From assembly GCA_017635395.1 (NCBI GenBank), contig JAGBLN010000012.1:1-40154 (forward strand): a DNA stretch of 40,154 nt. The letters are read 5' to 3'. The position numbers and the translations under genes are program-made. Below the pieces are notes generated by a model. The model had not been told where the DNA came from. It saw only the letters and a list, made by a program, of their open reading frames with translations, and made no database searches. Positions 8,355 through 15,950 of this stretch are shown here, in pieces (the first letter of the stretch is position 1; every line of letters begins with the position of its first letter). The DNA is from Lachnospiraceae bacterium. GTDB lineage: Bacteria > Bacillota > Clostridia > Lachnospirales > Lachnospiraceae.

Positions 8355-9752
8355 ATGAATGATATAAAGATCAACGTGCCGGAAGACGCACGGAAGATAA
8401 TCAGCACATTGAATGATGCGGGCCACGAAGCTTACGTGGTTGGCGGCTGTGTGCGCGATTCTGTCCTGGGCCGTGATCCTGCAGACTGGGATATCACCAC
8501 GTCTGCGTCACCTGCGCAGGTTAAGGAACTTTTCCGTCGTACAGTGGATACCGGGATAAAGCACGGAACCGTTACTGTGCTGATGAAATCGGACGGAGCA
8601 CTGAACGGTTACGAAGTCACTACATACAGGATAGACGGCATATATGATGACGGCAGACATCCAAGGAACGTGACGTTTACATCAGATCTTTCAAAGGATC
8701 TGGAGCGTCGTGACTTTACCATCAATGCCATGGCATATCATCCGGAAAAGGGGCTGGTTGATCTTTTTGGAGGAAGAGAAGATCTTTCTGATAATGTCAT
8801 CCGCTGTGTTGGTGATGCTGAGAAACGTTTCGGTGAGGATGCACTCAGGATGATGCGCGCTATTCGCTTTGCGGCTCAGCTCGGGGCAGATATAGAGCCT
8901 GATACTTATGCTGCCATAAAAAAGCTTGCGCCTACTCTTGAAAAAGTAAGCGCCGAACGGATAAGGGTGGAAATGGAGAAGCTCTTAATGAGCGATAATC
9001 CGGAGTTTTTCAGGCTGTTCTATGAGTCGGGGCTTACGAGGGTATTTTTACCGGAGTTTGATGCCTGTATGGTGACTGCACAGGAGAATCCCCATCATGC
9101 CTATAATGTGGGTGAACATATGCTTCACGCTGTGAGTGCCGTAAATCTGGAGCGGCTGGCAGAGGAATATCCGGGTGAAGAATATGAGAAGAATAAGAAG
9201 ATTCTGAGGCTTACAATGCTTCTCCATGATATAGGCAAGCCTGCAAAAAAGACGGTGGACGAAGAAGGAATAGCTCATTTCAAAGGCCATCCGGAACTGG
9301 GAACCCGGATGTCGGGGGAAATATTAAGACGCCTGAGGTACGACAATGATACGGTAAAAATGGTCACGGGACTCGTTGCAGCTCATGAGATCAGATACCC
9401 TGCCGAAAAGAAGAGCGTACGTCGTGTGATAGGAAGGGTAGGTGAAGATTATTTCCCTCTTTTGTACTATGTGAATGAGGCTGATGCCTTGGCACAGAGC
9501 ATGTTTATGCGGGAGGAAAAGCTGCAGCGGCTGCAGGATATTCGGGACCTTTACAAAGAGATAAAACGCGATAATGAGTGCATGTCTCTTAAGTCACTTG
9601 CAGTAAAGGGAGCTGACCTCATAACGGCAGGTGTAAAACCGGGACCGGGAATGGGGGAGATCCTTCAGAAAATGCTTGAGGACGTGATAGAGGAACCTTC
9701 TCATAATGACAGGGAATATCTTATGTCGCGCCTTCGTGAGTATACTGATTAA
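8355..9752 (+). CDS. cca: CCA tRNA nucleotidyltransferase with HD domain
   Basis: This 465-residue enzyme adds or repairs the 3' CCA end of tRNAs. The class II nucleotidyltransferase head has GGCVRD at residues 30-35 and the metal-binding pair D44/D46 in ADWDI. RRDFTINAMAY and an arginine-rich RMMRAIRFAAQL follow. A C-terminal HD domain contains LHDIGKP. The layout matches the bacterial HD-containing CCA enzyme. It follows the glycan operon by 34 bases with only a weak ribosome-binding site. It is relevant that the tRNA-Trp gene in this window does not encode its CCA. Confidence 0.95.
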   Translation: MNDIKINVPEDARKIISTLNDAGHEAYVVGGCVRDSVLGRDPADWDITTSASPAQVKELFRRTVDTGIKHGTVTVLMKSDGALNGYEVTTYRIDGIYDDGRHPRNVTFTSDLSKDLERRDFTINAMAYHPEKGLVDLFGGREDLSDNVIRCVGDAEKRFGEDALRMMRAIRFAAQLGADIEPDTYAAIKKLAPTLEKVSAERIRVEMEKLLMSDNPEFFRLFYESGLTRVFLPEFDACMVTAQENPHHAYNVGEHMLHAVSAVNLERLAEEYPGEEYEKNKKILRLTMLLHDIGKPAKKTVDEEGIAHFKGHPELGTRMSGEILRRLRYDNDTVKMVTGLVAAHEIRYPAEKKSVRRVIGRVGEDYFPLLYYVNEADALAQSMFMREEKLQRLQDIRDLYKEIKRDNECMSLKSLAVKGADLITAGVKPGPGMGEILQKMLEDVIEEPSHNDREYLMSRLREYTD

Positions 9753-9807
9753 GTTTCAAAAACACGGGGAAACGTAAAGGCGGAGGCAAAGAAAAAGACA
9801 TAAAGGG

Positions 9808-11328
9808 ATGAAGAAACAGGGTACTGGCAGAAAAAAAAGAAACAGGCGCAGGGTAAGTCCTGTATATGTCATTGCGGTAATGATACTTTCATTGCTTCTT
9901 TTTTCCATTGCCATCTACCTGCTACATGATGCATTTAAAGAGGAAAACGGAGCTCCGGCTTCAAATGAAGGCTATGCGGATACAGGATTCATTCCGGCAG
10001 TGGCGGGAAATTATGATTCTGTGGACACGGCTGCAGTTGTGGGCCGGGATACAGAAAATCAGACCATTACTTTTCTGAATCCAGAGCTGGGGAAAAGATA
10101 TACGCTAAATTATGACGGGGCCACAGTGTTTACGAATAAGTATGGCCAGGGCATAGCGCTTTCTCAGCTTGAAAACGGCACGATGGTAGATGTGACTTTC
10201 ATGCATATGAGGAAAAGGCTTAATACCCTGCAGGTATCCACGGCAGGATTTTCCATAAAGGATATAGAAAATTTCAAACCGGAAAACGGCGGCAGGAGTG
10301 TTGTGATAAACGGCGAGCGTTATTCAATTGCGGAAAGTGCGGCGGTGATACTTCCCTCCGGAACCGGTGAGATGATGGATATAAGCGTTGCCGACAACAT
10401 CCGTGTGTGCGGCCTTGAACATACCATATACAGCATAAATGTGGACAGGGGTCACGGGTATCTTAGGCTTGAGAATACCGCTGCTTTCGAAGGCGGCTGG
10501 ATACAGCTTGGTGATGCGCTTGTATACCAGATTACAAAGGACATGTTTATACCCGTTCCAACAGGAAATTATACTGCGTACATTTCAAAAGACGGCGTAT
10601 CCGGTGAAGAGGCACTTAAGGTATCAGACGGTGCCGAGATCAGCATGGATCTTAGCAAGTATCAGACAGAGCCCTTGTACGGCGGCATAATATTTACAGT
10701 TACGCCCCAGAATGCAAATGTTTATCTTGACGGCGAAAAGGCAGACATAACGGATGAGGTAGAGCTGTCATACGGCCTGCACCAGATGGTAGTGACTGCA
10801 CAGGGGTATGAGACAGTGAGCCGGTATATAAGGGTGGCTGAACCCCATGCGACGCTGGGGGTAACTCTTGTAAGCGATGGAAGTCCTACAGCATCTCCGG
10901 ATTCGCCTGCGCCTACTCCGGCCCTTGGAACTGCGTCAGAAAACAGTGCTTCAGATAATAGCGCATCAGAAAACAGTGCGTCGCAAAACAGCGTTTCCGT
11001 GGATACTGCTGTGTCGGCAAACACTGTACCTACTGCAACTCCCACAGCGGCCCCGGATGTGAATGCTACGCCTACACCGACGTCTGCATCTAATGTAGTG
11101 ACACCTGGAGTATATTATGTGACCATAGAGTCGCCGGATGGGGTAGAGGTTTACCTTGATGGGACATACCTTGGCATATCACCTGTAAAATTTGAAAAAA
11201 AGGCAGGAACATATGTGATAACGCTGCGGAAGAACGGCTGTCAGACCAGGAGTTATACTATCAGCGTAGATGCAGAAAAAGAAAATGTTTCCTACTCTTT
11301 TTCTGAACTGCTGAAAATCGATAATTAG
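9808..11328 (+). CDS. PEGA-domain membrane-anchored protein
   Basis: This 506-residue protein has a basic N-terminus (KKRNRRR) and one transmembrane helix at about 18-42, so most of it should be outside the membrane. Two PEGA-type beta domains are visible: residues ~290-350 (NANVYLDGEKADI) and ~430-500 (GVEVYLDGTYLGISPVKFEK). Between them is a ~65-residue low-complexity Ser/Thr/Pro/Asn linker with NSAS repeats at about 378-396. The region before the first PEGA domain is beta-rich without a family I recognise. PEGA domains are common in surface or S-layer-associated proteins, so a cell-envelope role is inferred. The gene lies 55 bases after cca. Confidence 0.8.
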   Translation: MKKQGTGRKKRNRRRVSPVYVIAVMILSLLLFSIAIYLLHDAFKEENGAPASNEGYADTGFIPAVAGNYDSVDTAAVVGRDTENQTITFLNPELGKRYTLNYDGATVFTNKYGQGIALSQLENGTMVDVTFMHMRKRLNTLQVSTAGFSIKDIENFKPENGGRSVVINGERYSIAESAAVILPSGTGEMMDISVADNIRVCGLEHTIYSINVDRGHGYLRLENTAAFEGGWIQLGDALVYQITKDMFIPVPTGNYTAYISKDGVSGEEALKVSDGAEISMDLSKYQTEPLYGGIIFTVTPQNANVYLDGEKADITDEVELSYGLHQMVVTAQGYETVSRYIRVAEPHATLGVTLVSDGSPTASPDSPAPTPALGTASENSASDNSASENSASQNSVSVDTAVSANTVPTATPTAAPDVNATPTPTSASNVVTPGVYYVTIESPDGVEVYLDGTYLGISPVKFEKKAGTYVITLRKNGCQTRSYTISVDAEKENVSYSFSELLKIDN

Positions 11329-11348
11329 AAGCGGCTGTAAAAAGTTTT

Positions 11349-11377
11349 TTGCATAAAAACGGCTGCTTTGGTATAAT
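11349..11377 (+). promoter_or_regulatory. Strong sigma-A-type promoter
   Basis: TTGCAT (11349-11354), a 17-bp spacer and TATAAT (11372-11377), with TG at -1/-2 relative to the spacer end (extended -10). It drives the CheC-like gene at 11444, leaving a leader of about 60 nt. Confidence 0.85.
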
Positions 11378-11443
11378 GGTTTATAAGTTTTTGAAAGTAG
11401 TCTGTTTGTACAGTTTTAATATGAGTGGATGGGAGACTGCAAT

Positions 11444-12100
11444 ATGGATAATGCAGCTACAAAAGCAGCTATCGAAAAGGCTGATGCCAGCGGATTTAAC
11501 GCTATGGAGCTTTCTGCCATAGGCGAGGTGGCAAATATCACTTTGGGTAATGCTATGACGGCATTGTCGGTGCTCATTCATGGTGATATTGATATCTCAA
11601 TACCCCAAGTTATGATCAAAAACAAGGGGGAGGCCGTTGAGGAACATAAGGAAAAATCCGTTATTACCAGAGTTGATTATGTAAAGGGGCTGGATGGTTT
11701 CAGTGTTCTTTTCCTTAAGGAAGATGATGTAAAGATCATGACTGATCTTATGATGGGAAGCGACGGTCATGGTATGTTTTATCAGCAGGACATATCCGAG
11801 CTTCATATGAGTGCTGTATCAGAGTCAATGAACCAGATGATGGGTTCTGCTGCTACTGCAATGGGCATGATGCTCAACAAGATGGTGGATATTTCTACGC
11901 CTACCACCGAACTGATGGAAGCAGGGGTCTTCATTGATGATTCATTCAAGAATGATGACCGTTTTGTACAGATCACATTTGATGTAAAGCTGGGAGAGCA
12001 TATACAGACCCAGATGATGCAGCTCTATCCCTACAGGCTGGCCAAGGCTATCGCTGACCTGTTCCTTATGAAGAAGCAGCAAGGCGAGATTGGATACTAA
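11444..12100 (+). CDS. FliY-like CheC-domain protein (stand-alone phosphatase domain)
   Basis: This 218-residue cytoplasmic protein carries two CheC/FliY phosphatase-type helices: AIGEVANITLGNAMTALS near residue 24 and AVSESMNQMMGSAATAM near residue 126. Each contains the Glu-x2-Asn pair that in CheC, CheX and FliY dephosphorylates CheY-P. The pattern NQMMGSAAT and the following VDISTP-like segment are closer to the FliY N-terminal domain than to CheC, but the C-terminal SpoA (FliN) domain is absent. ATG 11429 is also in frame, but ATG 11444 has GGGAG (11431-11435) at proper distance. No flagellar or other chemotaxis genes are nearby. It has its own strong promoter. The target response regulator is unknown. 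Confidence 0.82.
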   Translation: MDNAATKAAIEKADASGFNAMELSAIGEVANITLGNAMTALSVLIHGDIDISIPQVMIKNKGEAVEEHKEKSVITRVDYVKGLDGFSVLFLKEDDVKIMTDLMMGSDGHGMFYQQDISELHMSAVSESMNQMMGSAATAMGMMLNKMVDISTPTTELMEAGVFIDDSFKNDDRFVQITFDVKLGEHIQTQMMQLYPYRLAKAIADLFLMKKQQGEIGY

Positions 12101-12163
12101 ATAAAATTTTATTAATACTAAAGACAGAGGGTCTTCGGATCCTCTTTAGTTTGGAGGAAATAA

Positions 12164-13015
12164 ATGGCTGAAGGTTGTGAAGGAAACTGCAGCTCCTGCG
12201 GAGTGAGCGGCTGCAATAGCAGAAACGGGGGAATAGCAAAAGCACCCCAGAATGAGGCATCGGATATCAAGCATGTTGTTGCTGTTATAAGCGGTAAGGG
12301 TGGAGTAGGTAAGTCAATGGTTACTTCACTTCTTGCAAATAGTATGCAGTCGCAGGGCAATAAAGTGGGCATACTTGATGCTGATATTACCGGCCCGTCA
12401 ATCCCTAGGATGTACGGGGTAACAGAAAAGGCTGGTTATGACGGAAAGAATATTCTGCCGGCAGAGACAATAAATGATATAAAGCTCATGAGCATAAACC
12501 TGCTTCTTGATGATCCCTCGGATCCTGTTTTATGGAGAGGGACACTTATATCAAATGCAGTAAAGCAGTTCTGGACTGATGTTGCCTGGGGCGAGGTAGA
12601 CTATATGTTTGTAGATATGCCTCCCGGAACAGGTGATGTAGCCCTTACCGTTATGCAGTCCCTTCCTATCGACGGGATAGTGATAGTTACTTCACCGCAG
12701 GAACTGGTGGGCATGATCGTTTCCAAGGCTGTTAAGATGGCTGAAATGATGAACGTGCCGGTACTGGGCATAGTTGAAAATATGTCATATTTCAAGTGCC
12801 CGGACTGCGGAGAGATTCATGAGATATTCGGTAAGAGCCGCGTTAAAGAAGTTGCTGATGAATATGGAATAGATACAGTAGTAAGGTTGCCTATGAATCC
12901 TGAGCTTTCAGGACTCTGTGACCAGGGCAGGGGGGATGTCCTTGGATCGGAAGGACTTCCGGAGGAGTTTAAGAAGTTAAGCGAGCGGATGAAAACATTG
13001 AAAGCAGTTGAGTAG
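12164..13015 (+). CDS. Mrp/NBP35 (ApbC) family P-loop ATPase, Fe-S carrier
   Basis: This 283-residue MinD-like ATPase is predicted to hold and transfer iron-sulfur clusters. Cysteines cluster at the N-terminus (CEGNCSSCGVSGC, residues 5-17), as in NBP35-type proteins. The deviant Walker A GKGGVGKS is at 44-51. FVDMPPGTGDVAL is the family B-type motif, and the bridging CPDC near residue 210 is the conserved CxxC. GGAGG just before the ATG confirms the start. A short hairpin (about 12120-12150) overlaps the leader but has no U-tract. It is followed 40 bases later by a small protein of unclear function. Confidence 0.92.
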   Translation: MAEGCEGNCSSCGVSGCNSRNGGIAKAPQNEASDIKHVVAVISGKGGVGKSMVTSLLANSMQSQGNKVGILDADITGPSIPRMYGVTEKAGYDGKNILPAETINDIKLMSINLLLDDPSDPVLWRGTLISNAVKQFWTDVAWGEVDYMFVDMPPGTGDVALTVMQSLPIDGIVIVTSPQELVGMIVSKAVKMAEMMNVPVLGIVENMSYFKCPDCGEIHEIFGKSRVKEVADEYGIDTVVRLPMNPELSGLCDQGRGDVLGSEGLPEEFKKLSERMKTLKAVE

Positions 13016-13055
13016 TTGTTCAGAACAGTACAACAGTTAATTCAGGAGGGAAAAC

Positions 13056-13478
13056 ATGAAAGACGTAAAAGTAACAATAGGTGCAACCACTATCAAGTCA
13101 TTACATTATGACCATAATTTTAACGCAAAGGCCGGTGAGGCTATCAAGATGTCGGTAAATACAAAGGTTTCCGTTAATCTGAATCCGGGTGTTCCCACAG
13201 TCGCAATGGTTGCAGTAAAGCATACCGTAGCTGATGAAGAAAACAAGATCATGAAGATGGAAATTGAAACTGTTACGCCTGTAAGCGTAAGCACTTTCGT
13301 TGATAATCTTGATGATGTCATCAAGAAGAATTTCCTTAACCACATAATGCTTGCTGTGAGCGAGAAGATCAGGTCAACATGCGCATTTGTAGGTCTTAAT
13401 GTACAGACCCCTGCCGTTGCTTTCACTTTCCGTGATGGCCAGGACAGCATTGACACTGAGATCTATACGAAAGTCTGA
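13056..13478 (+). CDS. Small protein, possible SecB-like fold
   Basis: This 140-residue protein has no signal peptide or membrane segment and starts behind a strong GGAGGG. Alternating beta-type strands (residues ~1-80) are followed by an amphipathic helix ending in FLNHIMLAVSEKIR and a final segment GLNVQTPAVAFTF. This order (antiparallel strands, NPGVPTV loop, helix pair, terminal strand) resembles SecB-type chaperones, whose ending is of the form ISDLVTRGGFPPLNL.PVNF. The resemblance is architectural and from memory, and no diagnostic residue proves it. The gene sits between the Mrp ATPase and ABC-F genes, 11 bases before the latter, so the three are probably co-transcribed. Otherwise hypothetical. 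Confidence 0.6.
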   Translation: MKDVKVTIGATTIKSLHYDHNFNAKAGEAIKMSVNTKVSVNLNPGVPTVAMVAVKHTVADEENKIMKMEIETVTPVSVSTFVDNLDDVIKKNFLNHIMLAVSEKIRSTCAFVGLNVQTPAVAFTFRDGQDSIDTEIYTKV

Positions 13479-13489
13479 GGCGTTAAATA

Positions 13490-15430
13490 ATGTTGCTTCA
13501 GGTCAGCAATGCCGATATTTCCTACGGTGACAGAACTCTCATAAAGGATATTTCTTTCAAGGTTAAGAATACCGAAAAGATAGCCATAGTAGGAAGAAAC
13601 GGATGCGGCAAGACCACTTTCCTTAAGTTTCTTTCAGGAGAGATTTCAGCAGACAAAAGAGATGGAAATATTCAGCCGGCCTTTGTAAAGTCCCCGGGAC
13701 TTACAATAGGCTGGCTATCCCAGATGACCTTTACGGATGACAGCGCCGTTCTCGGCGATGAGATCCGTAAGGTTTTTTTGCCTGTGCTGGAAATGAAGAA
13801 AAAGCTGGACGATATGCTTAAGCGTCTGGATACGGCTCCGGATGAAAAGCTGGCGGGAGAATATGCCATCCTGGAGGAAAGATTTAACTACATGGGCGGA
13901 TACCGTTATGAAAAAGATTATGAGACGGTATTTGAACGCTTTGGTTTTACCAAAGATGATGAGGGCAGGCCGCTTTCGGAGTTTTCCGGAGGTCAGAGGA
14001 CTAAGATCGCTTTTATTAAGCTTCTGCTGTCGAGACCGGATATACTGATCCTTGACGAGCCGACAAACCATCTTGATATATCCACCATAAGCTGGCTGGA
14101 AGGCTATATAAAGGAATACCCGCGGGCTGTGATCGTTGTTTCCCATGACAGGCTTTTTATGGACAGGGTAGCGGATGAAATCTATGAGATAGAGCATGCC
14201 AGGATGACCAGGTATGTGGGAAACTATTCGGATTTTGTCAGGGTAAAGAAGGAAAGATACGAACAGCAGAAAAAGGCCTACGAAGCCCAGCAGAAAGAGA
14301 TAGAAAGACTGCAGGCGGTGGCGGACCGTTTTATCCATAAGGCCACCAAGGCATCCATGGCAAAGAATAAGCTCAAGCAGATTGAGCATATGGAAAAGAT
14401 CGAGGCACCTGAGGAGTATGAGCTTAAGGCTTTTCATACTCTGACAAAGCCTGCAAAGGAAAGCGGAAATGATGTGCTTAGCGTTGATAACTTAGGAATC
14501 GGTTATGACGACACACTTGCAAAACTTTCTTTTTCCGTAAAGAAGGGACAGAAGTTAGGTGTGATAGGCGGAAATGGCCTTGGAAAATCGACTCTTTTGA
14601 AAACCCTTACCGGTAAGCTTGCAAAAAAGTCGGGAAAATTTTCCTACGGCCACGGTGTTGAGCCCGGATATTTTGACCAGCAGATGGCACAGTATGTGAG
14701 CGATAAGAGCGTCCTGGATGATTTCTGGGATATGTACCCGACGCTTACGGAAACAGAGGTTAGGAATATACTGGGAGGCTTTCTTTTTACCGGTGATGAT
14801 GTATTCAAGGAAGTATCGCTTCTTTCCGGCGGTGAAAAGGTTAGGCTTGCCCTTGCCAAGATATTTGAGACCAGGCCAAACCTTCTTATGCTGGATGAGC
14901 CCACAAACCATATGGATATAGTGGGTAAGGAAGCGCTTGAGGATATGCTGAAGGAATACGAGGGTACCCTTATATTTGTTACCCACGACAGGTATCTTGT
15001 GCGTGAGGTGGCTGATTCCCTTATCATTTTTGAAGGCAACGGTGCAGAATATTTCCCTTTTGATTATGAGGAATATGAGCGTGAGCGGGGCAGGGAAAAG
15101 GCTGACAAGCCGGAGAATGTCTGGAATATAGGCCATGCGGAAAAAACAGAAGCAGAAAGTAGTGAGCAGCCTGCCGAACCTAAAAAGAAATCTGTTAACA
15201 TGGGAAAAGAGCGTTCACGTATGGAAAGGCGCGTAGCAAGGCTTGAGGTTCTTCTTGAGGAAAACGATGCAAAGAAAGCGGCCCTTGAAGAAGAGCTTAA
15301 TGACCCTGCAAATGCCAGTGACTACAAAAAACTTGAGGAGCTGCAGTCGCAGATAGATGCCTTAACCGCACAGGACGACGAGTATATGGCAGAGTGGGAG
15401 CAGCTGAATGAGAAGCTGGGGGAGATGTGA
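13490..15430 (+). CDS. ABC-F family ATPase (YdiF/Uup type)
   Basis: This 646-residue protein has two ABC ATPase domains and no membrane segments. Domain 1 has GRNGCGKTT (~35-43), SGGQRTK and ILDEPTNHLD. Domain 2 has GGNGLGKST, LSGGEKVR and MLDEPTNHMD. A charged inter-domain linker (residues ~245-300, rich in K/E/Q) and a C-terminal coiled coil (~575-645) are the usual ABC-F features, and total length matches the YdiF subgroup. These proteins act on the ribosome, in translation rescue or antibiotic protection. The sequence does not single out a resistance subclass. It is the last gene before the long hairpin element. Confidence 0.93.
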   Translation: MLLQVSNADISYGDRTLIKDISFKVKNTEKIAIVGRNGCGKTTFLKFLSGEISADKRDGNIQPAFVKSPGLTIGWLSQMTFTDDSAVLGDEIRKVFLPVLEMKKKLDDMLKRLDTAPDEKLAGEYAILEERFNYMGGYRYEKDYETVFERFGFTKDDEGRPLSEFSGGQRTKIAFIKLLLSRPDILILDEPTNHLDISTISWLEGYIKEYPRAVIVVSHDRLFMDRVADEIYEIEHARMTRYVGNYSDFVRVKKERYEQQKKAYEAQQKEIERLQAVADRFIHKATKASMAKNKLKQIEHMEKIEAPEEYELKAFHTLTKPAKESGNDVLSVDNLGIGYDDTLAKLSFSVKKGQKLGVIGGNGLGKSTLLKTLTGKLAKKSGKFSYGHGVEPGYFDQQMAQYVSDKSVLDDFWDMYPTLTETEVRNILGGFLFTGDDVFKEVSLLSGGEKVRLALAKIFETRPNLLMLDEPTNHMDIVGKEALEDMLKEYEGTLIFVTHDRYLVREVADSLIIFEGNGAEYFPFDYEEYERERGREKADKPENVWNIGHAEKTEAESSEQPAEPKKKSVNMGKERSRMERRVARLEVLLEENDAKKAALEEELNDPANASDYKKLEELQSQIDALTAQDDEYMAEWEQLNEKLGEM

Positions 15431-15476
15431 ATTAACATAGTTTCTTAATTTTCGAATGTCGAAATTCTTTGTTAAT
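15431..15476. other. A/T-rich hairpin downstream of ABC-F gene
   Basis: Starting right after the TGA stop, ATTAACA near 15431 pairs with the TGTTAAT end at ~15476, and AATTTTCGA pairs with TCGAAATT around a 3-nt loop. There is no U-tract, so a role as terminator or 3' stabiliser is uncertain. It directly abuts the long element at 15478. Confidence 0.5.
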
Positions 15477-15477
15477 C

Positions 15478-15738
15478 AAACTTCCCACTAACAGAACTAG
15501 TTAGAACGACACTCGCAATTGCACCGGAACAATCACGATGCGGTCTTAGCTGAGGGGAAATCCATCGCTTACAGCCCGTTGTTATCCGATACAGGGTTGC
15601 GAGACGGCGTGTTCTTTGCCGGCTCGCATGTGCCGGATGACTACGGGCTGTTAGCGATTAGTTTCCCGAGGCGTTGCATCGGTTCCGGTGCATATGCGAG
15701 TTGTCGTTCTTTTCCAAAAGACTATATGTGGGAAGTTT
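15478..15738. repeat. ~261-bp near-palindromic hairpin element (unknown structured RNA or MITE-like element)
   Basis: The whole stretch folds on itself. Pairings are: 15478-15488 with 15728-15738 (11 bp); 15503-15511 with 15702-15710 (9 bp); 15512-15517 with 15695-15700; 15520-15530 with 15682-15692 (11 bp); 15536-15541 with 15676-15681; 15555-15560 with 15662-15667; 15564-15569 with 15653-15658; 15571-15579 with 15643-15651 (9 bp); 15584-15588 with 15634-15638; 15598-15603 with 15623-15628; and 15605-15608 with 15618-15621, closing a 9-nt loop. Single T/T mismatches recur between helices, and a T/G pair at 15583/15639 pairs only if the plus strand is the RNA. It has no credible protein. TTAAT sits at both flanks (15472-15476 and 15738-15746), compatible with a target duplication. 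Not matched to a known family from memory. Confidence 0.75.
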
Positions 15739-15759
15739 TAATTAATAACTCGGGTAGAC

Positions 15760-15784
15760 AAAAAAAGGACTGCTCACGCAGTCC
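15760..15784 (-). terminator. Rho-independent terminator of tRNA-Trp
   Basis: GGACTGC (15767-15773) and GCAGTCC (15778-15784) form a perfect 7-bp stem with a 4-nt loop. On the minus strand it is followed by seven U (A run 15760-15766). On the plus strand four T follow, so weak termination in that direction is also possible. Confidence 0.88.
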
Positions 15785-15797
15785 TTTTAACATTTCG

Positions 15798-15868
15798 CAG
15801 GGGCAGAAGGAGTCGAACCCTCTTCGACGGTTTTGGAGACCGATGTTAAACCGTTTAACTATGCCCCT
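15798..15868 (-). tRNA. trnW: tRNA-Trp (anticodon CCA)
   Basis: Read on the minus strand, 5' AGGGGCA (15862-15868) pairs with TGCCCCT (15799-15805) in a 7-bp acceptor stem, with G as discriminator at 15798. A GTTA/TAAC D-stem, the anticodon loop CTCCAAA on a CGGT/ACCG stem, and a T-arm with TTCGACT follow. Anticodon CCA decodes UGG. The first anticodon-stem pair is T/T and the D-loop is short, giving 71 nt. The 3' CCA is not encoded (GCG follows), so it depends on the CCA-adding enzyme. A strong terminator lies 14 bases downstream and a consensus promoter upstream. Confidence 0.95.
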
Positions 15869-15882
15869 AAACAACAAATGTA

Positions 15883-15911
15883 ATAATAGCAAATCCGAAT
15901 TATCTTGGCAA
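15883..15911 (-). promoter_or_regulatory. tRNA-Trp promoter
   Basis: On the minus strand, TTGCCA (15906-15911), a 17-bp spacer ending in TGC, then TATTAT (15883-15888) form a near-consensus extended -10 promoter. It lies about 15 bp before the tRNA 5' end and is divergent from the histidine kinase gene. Confidence 0.85.
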
Positions 15912-15932
15912 GTGGTTTTTTTTATCCAAATC

Positions 15933-15941
15933 TGATAAAAT
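15933..15941 (+). promoter_or_regulatory. Candidate extended -10 promoter of the hybrid kinase gene
   Basis: TGATAAAAT (TG-N-TAAAAT, -10 hexamer 15936-15941) lies only 9 bp upstream of the kinase ATG at 15951. If used, the transcript would have almost no leader. No -35 is convincing. Confidence 0.4.
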
Positions 15942-15950
15942 ATCCATGTT

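Noticed and set aside
12118-12155. Hairpin before the Mrp ATPase gene as terminator or riboswitch
   Set aside because: It has a bulged short stem, no U-tract and overlaps the ribosome-binding site only marginally; no known riboswitch features.
15478-15738. Integron attC site or retron msr-msd
   Set aside because: No integrase, gene cassette array or reverse transcriptase is present, the outer ends lack the attC core, and the rod is too long and symmetrical.
15519-15935. 138-residue plus-strand ORF upstream of the hybrid kinase
   Set aside because: It runs through the long hairpin, the terminator and antisense to tRNA-Trp, and resembles no protein family.
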